Positions 1 through 6,332 of a DNA stretch of 6,333 bases are shown here, one piece after another. The notes under the pieces were generated by a model that saw only the letters and a program-made list of their open reading frames with translations, ran no database searches and was not told where the DNA came from. The stretch is from Burkholderiales bacterium. Lineage in GTDB: Bacteria > Pseudomonadota > Gammaproteobacteria > Burkholderiales > JAEUOS01. Within the stretch, counting starts at the first letter, position 1. The number at the start of each line of letters is the position of its first letter. The translations under genes and the position numbers were made by a program. The stretch is from assembly GCA_947456845.1 (NCBI GenBank), contig CANGUJ010000243.1, positions 1 to 6,333 of the forward strand, written 5' to 3'.

Positions 1-954
1 GAGTACATGTTCATCATGATGAACGCCGCGCGCTTCGCGGTGGGCGTGCAGGGCGTGGCGGTGGCCGAGCGCGCCTATCAGAAGGCGGTGGGCTTCGCCC
101 GCGACCGGGTGCAAAGCCGCGCGGTCGAAGGCTCTCCGGCCGCGGTGACGATCATCCACCATCCGGATGTGCGGCGCATGCTCATGACCATGCGCGCGCT
201 GACCGAGGGCGCGCGCGCCAGCGCCTATGTCGCGGCGGCGGCGGCGGATGCCGCGCATCATCACCCGGACGCCGCGGTGCGCGCCGACAACCAGGCCTTC
301 TATGAATACATGGTGCCCATCGTCAAGGGGTTTTCCACCGAGATGAGCCTGGAGGTCACCTCCCTGGGCGTACAGGTGCACGGCGGCATGGGCTTCATCG
401 AGGAAACCGGGGCGGCCCAGTACTACCGCGACGCGCGCATCCTTCCCATCTACGAGGGCACGACGGCGATCCAGGCCAACGACCTGGTCGGGCGCAAGAC
501 CGCGCGCGACGGCGGCAAGACCGCCTGGGCCATCATCGCGCAGATGCGCAAGACCGAAGCCGAACTGGCGGCGCGCAGCGCTGCCCGGCCGGCCGCCGCG
601 GGCAGCGCGGACCTGGCCGCCTTGCGCGCCCAGTTCAATCTGGCGATCGCCGCCTTCGAGGACGCGGTGAGCTACGTGGCCGCCAACGCCAAGACCGACG
701 TGCGCGCGGTCTATGCCGGCAGCGTCCCCTACCTGATGCTGGCCGGCAACGTGATCGGCGGCTGGAACATGGCGCGCGCCGCCCTGGTGGCGCAGGCGCG
801 GGTGGTCGCGGGCGATACCGACCCCTTCTATGCCGCCAAGATCAAGACCGCGCGCTTCTATGCCGACCACATCCTTACCCGCTGCGTCGGATTGCGTGCG
901 GCCATCGTCGGCGGCGCCGAAGGCGTGCTGGCGCTCGACGCAGAGCAATTCTGA
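1..954 (+). CDS. Acyl-CoA dehydrogenase, C-terminal part (5' end outside window)
   Basis: This is the C-terminal 317 codons of a flavin-dependent acyl-CoA dehydrogenase. The enzyme oxidises an acyl-CoA to the 2,3-enoyl-CoA in fatty-acid or related acid catabolism in the cytoplasm. The reading frame is open from base 1 (Glu-Tyr before the first Met at base 7), so the gene starts upstream and the Met at base 7 is not a real start. The stretch QVHGGMGFIEE, followed by YYRDARILPIYEGTTAIQ, is the classic C-terminal acyl-CoA dehydrogenase signature. The Glu of YEGT (residue 150 counted from base 7) is at the position of the usual catalytic base. About 150 residues follow this motif, rich in Ala and helical, as in the roughly 600-residue subfamily that carries an extra C-terminal domain (FadE-like and DmdC-like enzymes). 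Substrate specificity cannot be told. It ends in TGA, 59 bases before the glycosylase gene on the same strand, so the two could be co-transcribed. Confidence 0.93.
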   Translation, partial: EYMFIMMNAARFAVGVQGVAVAERAYQKAVGFARDRVQSRAVEGSPAAVTIIHHPDVRRMLMTMRALTEGARASAYVAAAAADAAHHHPDAAVRADNQAFYEYMVPIVKGFSTEMSLEVTSLGVQVHGGMGFIEETGAAQYYRDARILPIYEGTTAIQANDLVGRKTARDGGKTAWAIIAQMRKTEAELAARSAARPAAAGSADLAALRAQFNLAIAAFEDAVSYVAANAKTDVRAVYAGSVPYLMLAGNVIGGWNMARAALVAQARVVAGDTDPFYAAKIKTARFYADHILTRCVGLRAAIVGGAEGVLALDAEQF

Positions 955-1013
955 CCCGAGCGACCAACGCCGGCGCCTGAAGGCGACGGTCGCGCCCTGA
1001 CACCGGATCGCGC

Positions 1014-1523
1014 ATGCCGGCGAGTGTCCGCACCGAAAGCTTGCCCGAAAGGTTGCGCGGCCTGCCGCCGGCGATCGCGCGCGGCTGCCGGGTGCTGGTG
1101 CTGGGCAGTTTCCCGAGCCAGGCCTCGCTGGCTGCGCGGCAGTACTATGCCCATCCGCAGAACCGCTTCTGGACCATCATGGGGGAGATCCTCGCCTCCG
1201 ACCTGCGCGCCCTGCCGTACCGGCGACGCATCGCGGCCGTCAATGCGGCCGGCATCGGCATCTGGGACGTATACGCTTCATGCCTGCGCGAGGGCAGCCT
1301 GGACGCGGCCATCCGCGAGCCGGCGTTCAACGACTTCGCATCGATCCGCCGCCGCGCACCCGGCATCGCCCGCGTATGCATGAACGGCGCTACCGCAGGC
1401 CGCGCCTTGCGCCACCTCGAGGCGCTCGGGTTCGAAACCCGCGTGCTGCCTTCGACCAGCCCGGCCAATGCCTCGCAGAGTCTTGAATTCAAGCTGGCGC
1501 GCTGGCGCGAGGCCCTGCAGTGA
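1014..1523 (+). CDS. DNA-deoxyinosine glycosylase (UDG superfamily, HDG type)
   Basis: This 169-residue protein is a probable base-excision repair enzyme that removes deaminated bases, typically hypoxanthine from deoxyinosine, by cleaving the N-glycosidic bond. Visible motifs are the N-terminal strand and loop VLVLGSFPSQASL (about residues 27-39), then YYAHPQNRFW (44-53), GIGIWDV (80-86) and the C-terminal LPSTSPAN (145-152). This is the pattern of the hypoxanthine-DNA glycosylase branch of the uracil-DNA glycosylase superfamily, and the length is typical. Asn50, in the HPQN segment, is the likely catalytic-loop Asn, but I infer this by analogy with the family. The ATG at 1014 gives full-length family coverage. 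Only a weak GGA lies 6 bases before it, so the start is reasonable but not certain. The stop overlaps the GTG start of the next gene by 4 bases, which indicates translational coupling. It could instead be a related mismatch-specific UDG, but the GSFPS...YY..PQN.FW pattern favours HDG. Confidence 0.88.
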   Translation: MPASVRTESLPERLRGLPPAIARGCRVLVLGSFPSQASLAARQYYAHPQNRFWTIMGEILASDLRALPYRRRIAAVNAAGIGIWDVYASCLREGSLDAAIREPAFNDFASIRRRAPGIARVCMNGATAGRALRHLEALGFETRVLPSTSPANASQSLEFKLARWREALQ

Positions 1524-2308
1524 AGCGGCCGTTCGGCGAATTCTTCGGGCGCCGCAGATCCGCCGAAATCAGCCTGTCCGAAGAGGCGGGCATCCGCTTT
1601 CTGCATTTCGGCTCGGTATGGATACAGGGCGCCATGCGCATCGGCGACCCCTGGCGCCTCGAACTGGAATACACCCGCGAACTGTTCGCCGGCCTGCTGT
1701 TCCAGCCCGCCCCCGGAGCCTTCACCCTGGTCGGGCTGGGCGCGGCCTCCTGCACCAAGTTCGCGTGGAAACAGTTTCCCCGCGCGCGCGTGACCACGGT
1801 GGAACTCGATCCGGCCGTCATCGCCTGCGCCCGCGCCCATTTTGCGCTGCCGGCGGATTCCTCGCGGCTGCGCACCCTGTGCGCCGACGGCGCGACGTAC
1901 ATGCCGGCGCATGCCTCCTCATGCGACTACCTGATCGTCGATGCCTACGACGCCGCCGCCCGCGGGCCGGTGCTGGCCAGTCCGTCCTTCTTCACCGACT
2001 GCCGTGCCGCCCTGATGCACGGACGCGTGTCGGTGCTGGCGGTGAACCTGTTCGGCAAGCATCGTTCCTACAACGCCGCCATCGCCAACATCGACCGCGC
2101 CTTCGACGGGCGCATGCTGGTGTTGCCGGCCTCCGAGCGCGGCAACGTCATCGCCTTCGGCTTTGCAGGACCGCCGTTCGAGGCGTCCGTCGCCGACCTG
2201 CGCGCCCGCGCGCATGCCCTCAAGGAGGCGACCGGGCTGCAGTTCCCGAAGTTCCTGGCCGGCTATCGAGCCGCCAACCGCATCGAGGGCAGGACCTTCA
2301 GCGTCTGA
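1520..2308 (+). CDS. Spermidine synthase-like (SpeE-fold) protein
   Basis: This 262-residue protein has the Rossmann methyltransferase-like fold of polyamine aminopropyltransferases. Visible elements are SVWIQGAM near residue 32, the nucleotide loop LVGLGAAS (70-77), the acidic end of strand 2 VELDP (94-98), CADGATY (121-127) and LIVDAYDA (139-145). The last carries the paired Asp residues that match the catalytic DxxD region of spermidine synthases. The usual GGGDG-type loop is replaced by GLGAAS and the N-terminal beta domain is short, so I do not assume it makes spermidine; it may be another SAM-dependent or aminopropyl-transfer enzyme. The GTG start is chosen because GAGG at 1509-1512 sits 7 bases upstream and because GTGA overlaps the stop of the glycosylase gene. 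The 3' end overlaps the convergent MFS gene by 11 bases. The fold is fairly sure; the reaction is not. Confidence 0.82.
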   Translation: MKRPFGEFFGRRRSAEISLSEEAGIRFLHFGSVWIQGAMRIGDPWRLELEYTRELFAGLLFQPAPGAFTLVGLGAASCTKFAWKQFPRARVTTVELDPAVIACARAHFALPADSSRLRTLCADGATYMPAHASSCDYLIVDAYDAAARGPVLASPSFFTDCRAALMHGRVSVLAVNLFGKHRSYNAAIANIDRAFDGRMLVLPASERGNVIAFGFAGPPFEASVADLRARAHALKEATGLQFPKFLAGYRAANRIEGRTFSV

Positions 2309-3509
2309 CGCCGGCCCGGACGAGCAGGAAAGCAAGCGGCGCCAGCAGGCAGAACATGCCCTGGCTCGCATAGGCGAACCCCCATGCGGCAGGGCTGGCG
2401 TTGCCGCCGGCCAGGTCGAGAATCCAGCCGAACATGGTGGGGGAGATGATGCCGGCGCCGAATCCCAGCGTCGAGTGCACCGCGAGCGTGATGCCGCGCT
2501 TGTCCGGCGCAGCCGCCGCGATGGTGCCGGCGGTGAGCGAGGATGAATCCGCCATCACCAGCATGGTGTAGACGGCCAGCAGGGTGGCCACCAGCAGCCA
2601 TGGCAGCGAGGCAGTGAAGCCGACCATGGTGCTCGCCGCACCCGAGAGCAGCATGCAGGTGAGGATCAGGCGGACCCGGCCGAAGCGCATCGCCAGTTCG
2701 TTGCCGAGGATGGAGGATGGCATGCCGAGCAGGTTGATCACCGCGGCGGCCACCGCCGGCGCCACCGGCGGGGTTCCGCCCGACACGCTGGCGGCAAACA
2801 CCAGGAAGGCCACCAGCCAGGAGCGGCTGCCCAACAGTTCCCAGCAGTGCGCGGTGTAGGCGAGGATGTAGCCCATCGCCGGCCGGTTGGCCAGCACCGG
2901 GCGGAAATCGAGCAGGGCGGTTTGCGGGCCGGTCGGGGCCGGTACGGCCGGCAGCGGCCTGATGCGCCACACCATCAACGCCGCCAGGAGCGGGCCCAGG
3001 CCGGTCATGGCGAAGGTGCCGCGCCAGCCTGCCAGCGGCATGATGACCAGCGGCAGCAGGAAGGAGACCGAGGCGCCTACCGTGAAGCTGGTGGTGTAGA
3101 AGGAGATGTAACGGCTCTGGCGCGGCCCGGCGACCCGGTCAGAGAGGATCTTCAGGCCCGGCATGTAGGTGCCGGCCAGGCCCATCCCGACGAAGGCCTG
3201 GAAGACCGCCGCGGTGAGGAAGTCGTGGGCGAGAAAGGCGAAGCCGAAGCTGCCGAGCGCCGCCAGCATGCAGGCGAAGATATGGATGCGGCGCGCGTCG
3301 ATGCGGTCGGTGAGCGCGGTGAGCAGCGGCACGGCCAGCATGTAGCCGCCGAAATAGGCGCCGCTGACCACGCCGGCCTCGGTATTGCTCATCTGCCATT
3401 CCGCCTGCAGCGTGTTGAGCAGGGTCGGATAGGTGGCGTACCCGAGCATGGTGCCCACTTCCGCCGCGCACAGCCAGGCGGTAAAGCGCGCAGGCGAGCG
3501 GAATTGCAT
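2298..3509 (-). CDS. Major facilitator superfamily (MFS) transporter
   Basis: This 403-residue inner-membrane secondary transporter has about 12 hydrophobic helices in two groups of six, separated by a polar loop around residues 172-210 (after WRIRPLP). Between helices 2 and 3 there is a degenerate MFS motif A, LLTALTDRIDARRI (62-75). The equivalent repeat in the second half is ILGNELAMRFGRVR (257-270). The length is typical of the family. The substrate cannot be read from the sequence. Its position as the last gene of the minus-strand cassette of hydrolase and ThDP decarboxylase suggests uptake of the acid handled by those enzymes; that is inference. The ATG at 3509 is the natural start for helix 1. 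A perfect hairpin sits 3 bases upstream and overlaps the GGACGG-like ribosome-binding stretch. The gap to the preceding gene remnant is 75 bases. The 3' end runs 11 bases into the convergent SpeE-like gene. Confidence 0.93.
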   Translation of the reverse strand: MQFRSPARFTAWLCAAEVGTMLGYATYPTLLNTLQAEWQMSNTEAGVVSGAYFGGYMLAVPLLTALTDRIDARRIHIFACMLAALGSFGFAFLAHDFLTAAVFQAFVGMGLAGTYMPGLKILSDRVAGPRQSRYISFYTTSFTVGASVSFLLPLVIMPLAGWRGTFAMTGLGPLLAALMVWRIRPLPAVPAPTGPQTALLDFRPVLANRPAMGYILAYTAHCWELLGSRSWLVAFLVFAASVSGGTPPVAPAVAAAVINLLGMPSSILGNELAMRFGRVRLILTCMLLSGAASTMVGFTASLPWLLVATLLAVYTMLVMADSSSLTAGTIAAAAPDKRGITLAVHSTLGFGAGIISPTMFGWILDLAGGNASPAAWGFAYASQGMFCLLAPLAFLLVRAGVRR

Positions 3510-3512
3510 CAG

Positions 3513-3533
3513 GCCGTCCGGTGCCCGGACGGC
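3513..3533 (-). promoter_or_regulatory. Hairpin in the leader of the MFS gene
   Basis: A perfect 9-bp inverted repeat (GCCGTCCGG / CCGGACGGC) has a 3-base loop at 3522-3524 and ends 3 bases before the ATG of the MFS gene. On the mRNA strand its second arm holds GGACGG, the only stretch resembling a ribosome-binding site, so folding could hide it. No T-run follows on either strand, so a classic intrinsic terminator is unlikely. It could also be a palindromic operator. About 40 bases further upstream, at 3574-3579 on the minus strand, there is a TTGACT that resembles a -35 box, but I find no convincing -10 at the right distance. The repeat itself is certain; its function is inferred. Confidence 0.45.
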
Positions 3534-3584
3534 GCGCGTTTCATGAGGAAAGCGCGAGGCATGCGCTGATTTTAGTCAAGGATC

Positions 3585-4186
3585 TCACGTGTGACAGGCT
3601 GGGATTGCGCGCGGAAGCGCCCGCCGCTCCAGCCGGCGCAGATCGCCGATGCCGTGCGCGCCCTGCAGCACGTCGGCGCGCAGGTGCAACATGGCAACGT
3701 GCCGGGCCTCTTCGATGCGGCGGCGTTCCCAGCCGGCATCGCGATAGATCGCATAGTGCTCGGGCGAGAGGATCAGCATGGCGTTGGTGTACTGGCACAT
3801 CTTAAGATTGCCCACCGCGATCAGCGAATTGGCCAGCGAGAAGGTGAGGTCTTGCGGCGTGCGGCGATCGGTTCCCGCTCGGCGTCGGTTTCGTCCTCGG
3901 CGAAGCAGAAGGTGTAGTTGCCCGGGCCGCCCAAGGTCGCGCGGCCCAGTTGCCCCGGCACGCCGCCGCCGACGTTGCGTATGATCAGTTGCAGGGCGCG
4001 GCCGGTGGTGGCGTTGGCGCGGTTGCCCTGGCCCAGCGCATTGCTGCCCCAGTTCATGCCGATGCGCCGCGCGATCGGCCCGTTGATCACGATCACGGGC
4101 CCGGCAACGCGGGTCGCGCACAACAGGCCTTGCATGATGAAGATCGGGTCAAGCGCGGCCGCGACTGCCGCCGGCAACAACGGCAT
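3585..4186 (-). pseudogene. Frameshifted UGSC-family-like protein, C-terminal half
   Basis: The first frame, from ATG 4186 to a stop at 3821, reads PLLPAAVAAALDPIF, VIVINGPIARRIGMNWGSN, GQGNRANATTGRAL and GGPGNYTFCFAEDE. This matches my memory of the conserved NGP...N.G.N..GPG.RANATIGRA...PGKY.FCFAE segment of UGSC-type proteins. The frame then breaks, and the rest continues in the other minus frame, which closes at 3585. That part reads LTFSLANSLIAVGNLK, then MLILSPEHYAIYRDAGW, the usual L.L.PEHA...A.DGW end. The switch lies between about 3900 and 3840 and needs a one-base loss (or two-base gain). The STVTV-like section normally found between the two parts also seems to be missing. No N-terminal UGSC half is present, because the ThDP beta-subunit gene ends at 4206 directly upstream. 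I therefore call it a decayed gene. A sequencing error or a natural short variant is possible. The family name is moderately sure. Confidence 0.55.
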
Positions 4187-4205
4187 GATCAGGTAGCTGC
4201 GCGCT

Positions 4206-4811
4206 TCAGGTCTTGATCGCGTCCATGAAGCGGATGCGGATGCGCGACGGGTCGCGTTCGGTCACACCAGCGGGCGGCGCATTGTCGGTGCGCGCGCCGA
4301 CGAACATCGGGCCGGAGCCCGTCAGCGCTTCACCGACGAGCGCATCGAAATGCGTTTCGTCTTCCGCCCAGGTACTGCGGGCAATGCCTGCGCCGCGCGC
4401 CATCGCCACCAGGTCCACCGTGGAGGCGGTGAGCGTGGCTTGCGAGCCGGTGATCTGGTAGGCGCCGTTGTCCCACACGAAGATCGCCAGGTTGGCGGGC
4501 CTGACGCTCGCCACCGTGCCCAGCGCGCCCAGTTGCATGAGCAGCGATCCGTCGCCCTCGAGCGCGATCACGCGGCGCTTCGGCTGCGCGATCGCCACGC
4601 CCAGCGCGATCGGGATGGCCAGGCCCATGCTGCCCAGCATGTAGAAGTTGTGCGCCCGCTGGCCGGCGGCCCACAGGTCGAAGTGGGTGTTCCCGATGCC
4701 GCCGACAACGGCTTCGTCGGCGAGCTTCGCGGTAAGGTGCCGGGTCAGCGCCGCGCGGTTCATCACGGCGGCGGATGCCCGGCCGAGGGTGCGGAAAAGC
4801 GTGTCTTGCAT
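4206..4811 (-). CDS. ThDP-dependent decarboxylase, beta (PP-domain) subunit; sulfopyruvate/phosphonopyruvate decarboxylase type
   Basis: This 201-residue protein is the thiamine-diphosphate-binding (PP) half of a split 2-oxo-acid decarboxylase. The ThDP/Mg signature is plain: EGDGSLLMQLGAL (85-97), then 26 residues after the GDG the closing DNGAYQ (114-119), i.e. GDG...N. Upstream, NFYMLGSMGLAIPIALGVA (55-73) is the usual strand-helix segment before the signature. The length fits the beta subunit of the two-gene sulfopyruvate decarboxylase type (ComE-like) and not a full-length single-chain enzyme. The partner subunit is encoded directly upstream. GAAGG, overlapping the alpha stop, lies 9 bases before the ATG at 4811, so synthesis of the two subunits is probably coupled. 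The true substrate is unknown. A role in coenzyme M synthesis is not implied, and another small 2-oxo acid is just as likely. Confidence 0.88.
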   Translation of the reverse strand: MQDTLFRTLGRASAAVMNRAALTRHLTAKLADEAVVGGIGNTHFDLWAAGQRAHNFYMLGSMGLAIPIALGVAIAQPKRRVIALEGDGSLLMQLGALGTVASVRPANLAIFVWDNGAYQITGSQATLTASTVDLVAMARGAGIARSTWAEDETHFDALVGEALTGSGPMFVGARTDNAPPAGVTERDPSRIRIRFMDAIKT

Positions 4812-4822
4812 GATGCGTGCCT

Positions 4823-5362
4823 TCAGGCAGGTGCGCCGGCGCGGTTGGTCAGCAGGGGCGAAAGGATCATGGCCGCCGGGGCCTGCGTGGCGAAGGCCTG
4901 CTGGATCATGCGGTCGGCGACAAACTCCAGATCCTCACGGCGCTCGATGGCGAAATGCTCGATCCTGAGCGCCTCCAGGATCGGCCGCAAGGTACTGCAC
5001 ACGATGGCCTGGCCCAACTGGTGGTCGCCGAGCGTGCCGCGCTCGGACACCATCATCAGCAGCGGGATCTGGAACGGCAGCGCCAGCGAAGCCAGCACGT
5101 TGGGCAGGGTGGCGAAGCCGCTGGTCTGCATGAGGACGATGCCGCGCACGCCGGCCAGGTAGGCGCCGGAGACGATGCCGACTGCCTCTTCCTCGCGCGC
5201 CGGGTTGATGACGGTGAAGTACTCGTCGGCATGCAGGCGGCGGATCAGCGGGGCCAGCACCTTGTCCGGCACGTAGGTGACGAGGCTCACCTTGTTGGCC
5301 TTCAGGATGCGCACCACGGCGGCGTCCCAGGTGTCGGCGGCTGCAACCGCTTCTTGGATCAT
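4823..5362 (-). CDS. ThDP-dependent decarboxylase, alpha (PYR-domain) subunit; sulfopyruvate/phosphonopyruvate decarboxylase type
   Basis: This 179-residue protein is the pyrimidine-binding (PYR) half of the split ThDP enzyme, cytoplasmic and expected to pair with the beta subunit encoded 11 bases downstream. YVPDKVLAPLI (30-40) is the opening strand-helix. NPAREEEAVGI (53-63) carries the Glu cluster in which the cofactor-activating glutamate of ThDP enzymes lies. LMQTSGFATLPNVLASL (77-93) and PLLMMVSERG (100-109) follow the Q.SG...N...SL...PLL...S.RG pattern of sulfopyruvate decarboxylase alpha subunits. The ATG at 5362 has AGGA 9 bases upstream. A 66-base gap separates it from the hydrolase gene; it contains a 6-bp GC stem (5388-5403) without a T-run. 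Phosphonopyruvate decarboxylases have the same fold as one chain, so substrate assignment stays open. Confidence 0.88.
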   Translation of the reverse strand: MIQEAVAAADTWDAAVVRILKANKVSLVTYVPDKVLAPLIRRLHADEYFTVINPAREEEAVGIVSGAYLAGVRGIVLMQTSGFATLPNVLASLALPFQIPLLMMVSERGTLGDHQLGQAIVCSTLRPILEALRIEHFAIERREDLEFVADRMIQQAFATQAPAAMILSPLLTNRAGAPA

Positions 5363-5428
5363 CGGGGCGTTTCCTATTCACGAATGGCGCGGCAGGCGCC
5401 GCGAAAGGCGAACGTATGTTACCCGCGC

Positions 5429-6184
5429 CTAGGCTGGCCGCGTCCGGTGCGCGCGCAGGAACGAACGGATCTGCCGCACGGCCAGCGGAATGCGTTCCGC
5501 GGGGTCCTTCCAGGGAAACATGCTCACCTCCGCCTGCGGCGCCAGCAGCGCCGACTCCATCGCCACCGCGTACGGATGGGGCGGGCTGTCGTCCGGCAGG
5601 ATCAGCACCGGCGTGCGGCACTCGCGCACGAAGTCGCGCGATACCGTGAAGACGAAGTCGGCGCGGGCACTGTACATGTTGTGCAGGTAGGTCTCGATCG
5701 CGTCCATGCCGATTTCCGGCCGGCGCGCATGCAGCGCCGGGCCCCAGCCCTTGATGTTGGTTTCGAAGAACTGGTCCGGTTTTTCCGGGCGGTGGCCGCT
5801 GGGTTGCGCCAGCACCCCGGCGATCACCCGCCCAGGCGCACGCTTGATCAGGTTCCAGATGAACGGCCCGCCGATGCAAAAGCCCAGGACCAGAAACCTG
5901 TCCATGCCGAGGTGGTCCATCAGCGCCAGCTGGTCGTCGCTGCAGGCGTCCCACGGGCGGTCCGGCTCGAGCGGCCCGCTGGACTGGCCGCCCGCCGCAT
6001 TGCGCAGATCCATGGTGACGCAGCGGTATTCGTCGCTGAAGGTTGCCACGGCGTCGAAGGGCGAAGCCGTACTGAAAAAGGCGACCGTCGAGTTGAGCCC
6101 GCCGCCGGGCAGGATCAACAGGGGCGGACCGGAGCCGGCCTCTTCATAGCGGATGCGCACGGACCCCTTTTCGAAAAACGGCAT
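5429..6184 (-). CDS. Alpha/beta hydrolase with cysteine at the nucleophile position
   Basis: This 251-residue cytoplasmic protein has the alpha/beta hydrolase fold. After the first strands, LLILPGGG (22-29) marks the oxyanion-hole loop. VTMDLRNAAGGQS (56-68) is the usual DxRGxGxS strand-4 region in altered form. FLVLGFCIGGPF (97-108) is the nucleophile elbow, with Cys103 where most members have Ser. PVLILPDDSPPHP (192-204) carries the acidic residue after strand 7. The C-terminal segment that normally contains the GH..P histidine reads FPWKDPAERIP instead, so the catalytic His is absent there; His203 is the only nearby candidate. The end, IRSFLRAH, is typical. AAGGAA lies 5 bases before the ATG at 6184, which supports this start. 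It is the first complete gene of the minus-strand cassette and precedes the ThDP decarboxylase subunits. I infer a thioester, lactone or dienelactone-type substrate; a non-hydrolytic role is also possible. Confidence 0.88.
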   Translation of the reverse strand: MPFFEKGSVRIRYEEAGSGPPLLILPGGGLNSTVAFFSTASPFDAVATFSDEYRCVTMDLRNAAGGQSSGPLEPDRPWDACSDDQLALMDHLGMDRFLVLGFCIGGPFIWNLIKRAPGRVIAGVLAQPSGHRPEKPDQFFETNIKGWGPALHARRPEIGMDAIETYLHNMYSARADFVFTVSRDFVRECRTPVLILPDDSPPHPYAVAMESALLAPQAEVSMFPWKDPAERIPLAVRQIRSFLRAHRTRPA

Positions 6185-6239
6185 TGCGGTTCCTTGTCCC
6201 GCGTCGGCGGGCGGTTGGGTGGGTTGAATGAACCACGGA

Positions 6240-6332
6240 TTATGCCGGTGGCGGGCGCGCCATCTCCTGCATGCCGCGGATGCGATCCTTGTCTGCTTTT
6301 GCCGGAAGCCCAGAGATTTTCCGCAGACAAGA
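6240..6332 (-). CDS. Possible 3' end of an upstream gene (partial)
   Basis: An open frame enters from the window edge on the minus strand and ends in TAA at 6240-6242. Its last residues are ADKDRIRGMQEMARPPPA, a charged helix-like tail with GC-rich third positions over its last half. It lies 55 bases upstream of the hydrolase start on the same strand, as expected for an operon neighbour. Only 30 codons are visible, so no family can be named and it could be chance. The two other minus-strand frames through this stretch have poorer third-position bias. Confidence 0.35.
   Translation of the reverse strand, partial: SCLRKISGLPAKADKDRIRGMQEMARPPPA

Noticed and set aside
960..993. Inverted repeat GCGACC...GGTCGC with an inner CGCC-TGAA-GGCG after the acyl-CoA dehydrogenase stop
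   Set aside because: The arms are short and the pairing is interrupted, with no T-run, so I cannot support an intrinsic terminator.
1145..1912. Long minus-strand open frame of 255 codons opposite the glycosylase and SpeE-like genes
   Set aside because: It lies antisense to two genes with clear family motifs, has Arg/Ala/Gly-rich composition and no recognisable domain; this is a usual artefact of high-GC DNA.
2847..3569. Plus-strand open frame of 240 codons across the MFS gene
   Set aside because: It is antisense to the well-supported transporter. The translation is rich in Arg, Gly, Glu and His without motifs, so it is a shadow.
5388..5403. Six-base GC stem CGCGGC-AGGC-GCCGCG between the hydrolase and the decarboxylase alpha gene
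   Set aside because: It is short and lacks a T-run; chance stems like this are common in DNA of this base composition.
4935..5954. Minus-strand open frame of 339 codons across the ThDP alpha and hydrolase genes
   Set aside because: It runs through two convincing genes in another frame of the same strand and translates to low-complexity Arg/Gly/Pro-rich sequence.
6239..6244. CATAAT on the minus strand upstream of the hydrolase, resembling a -10 box
   Set aside because: There is no -35-like hexamer at 16-18 bases upstream, so a promoter cannot be claimed.
6115..6330. Minus-strand open frame of 71 codons over the hydrolase start
   Set aside because: It overlaps the hydrolase start in another frame, has no good ribosome-binding site and shows poorer codon bias than the neighbouring frame that ends at 6240.
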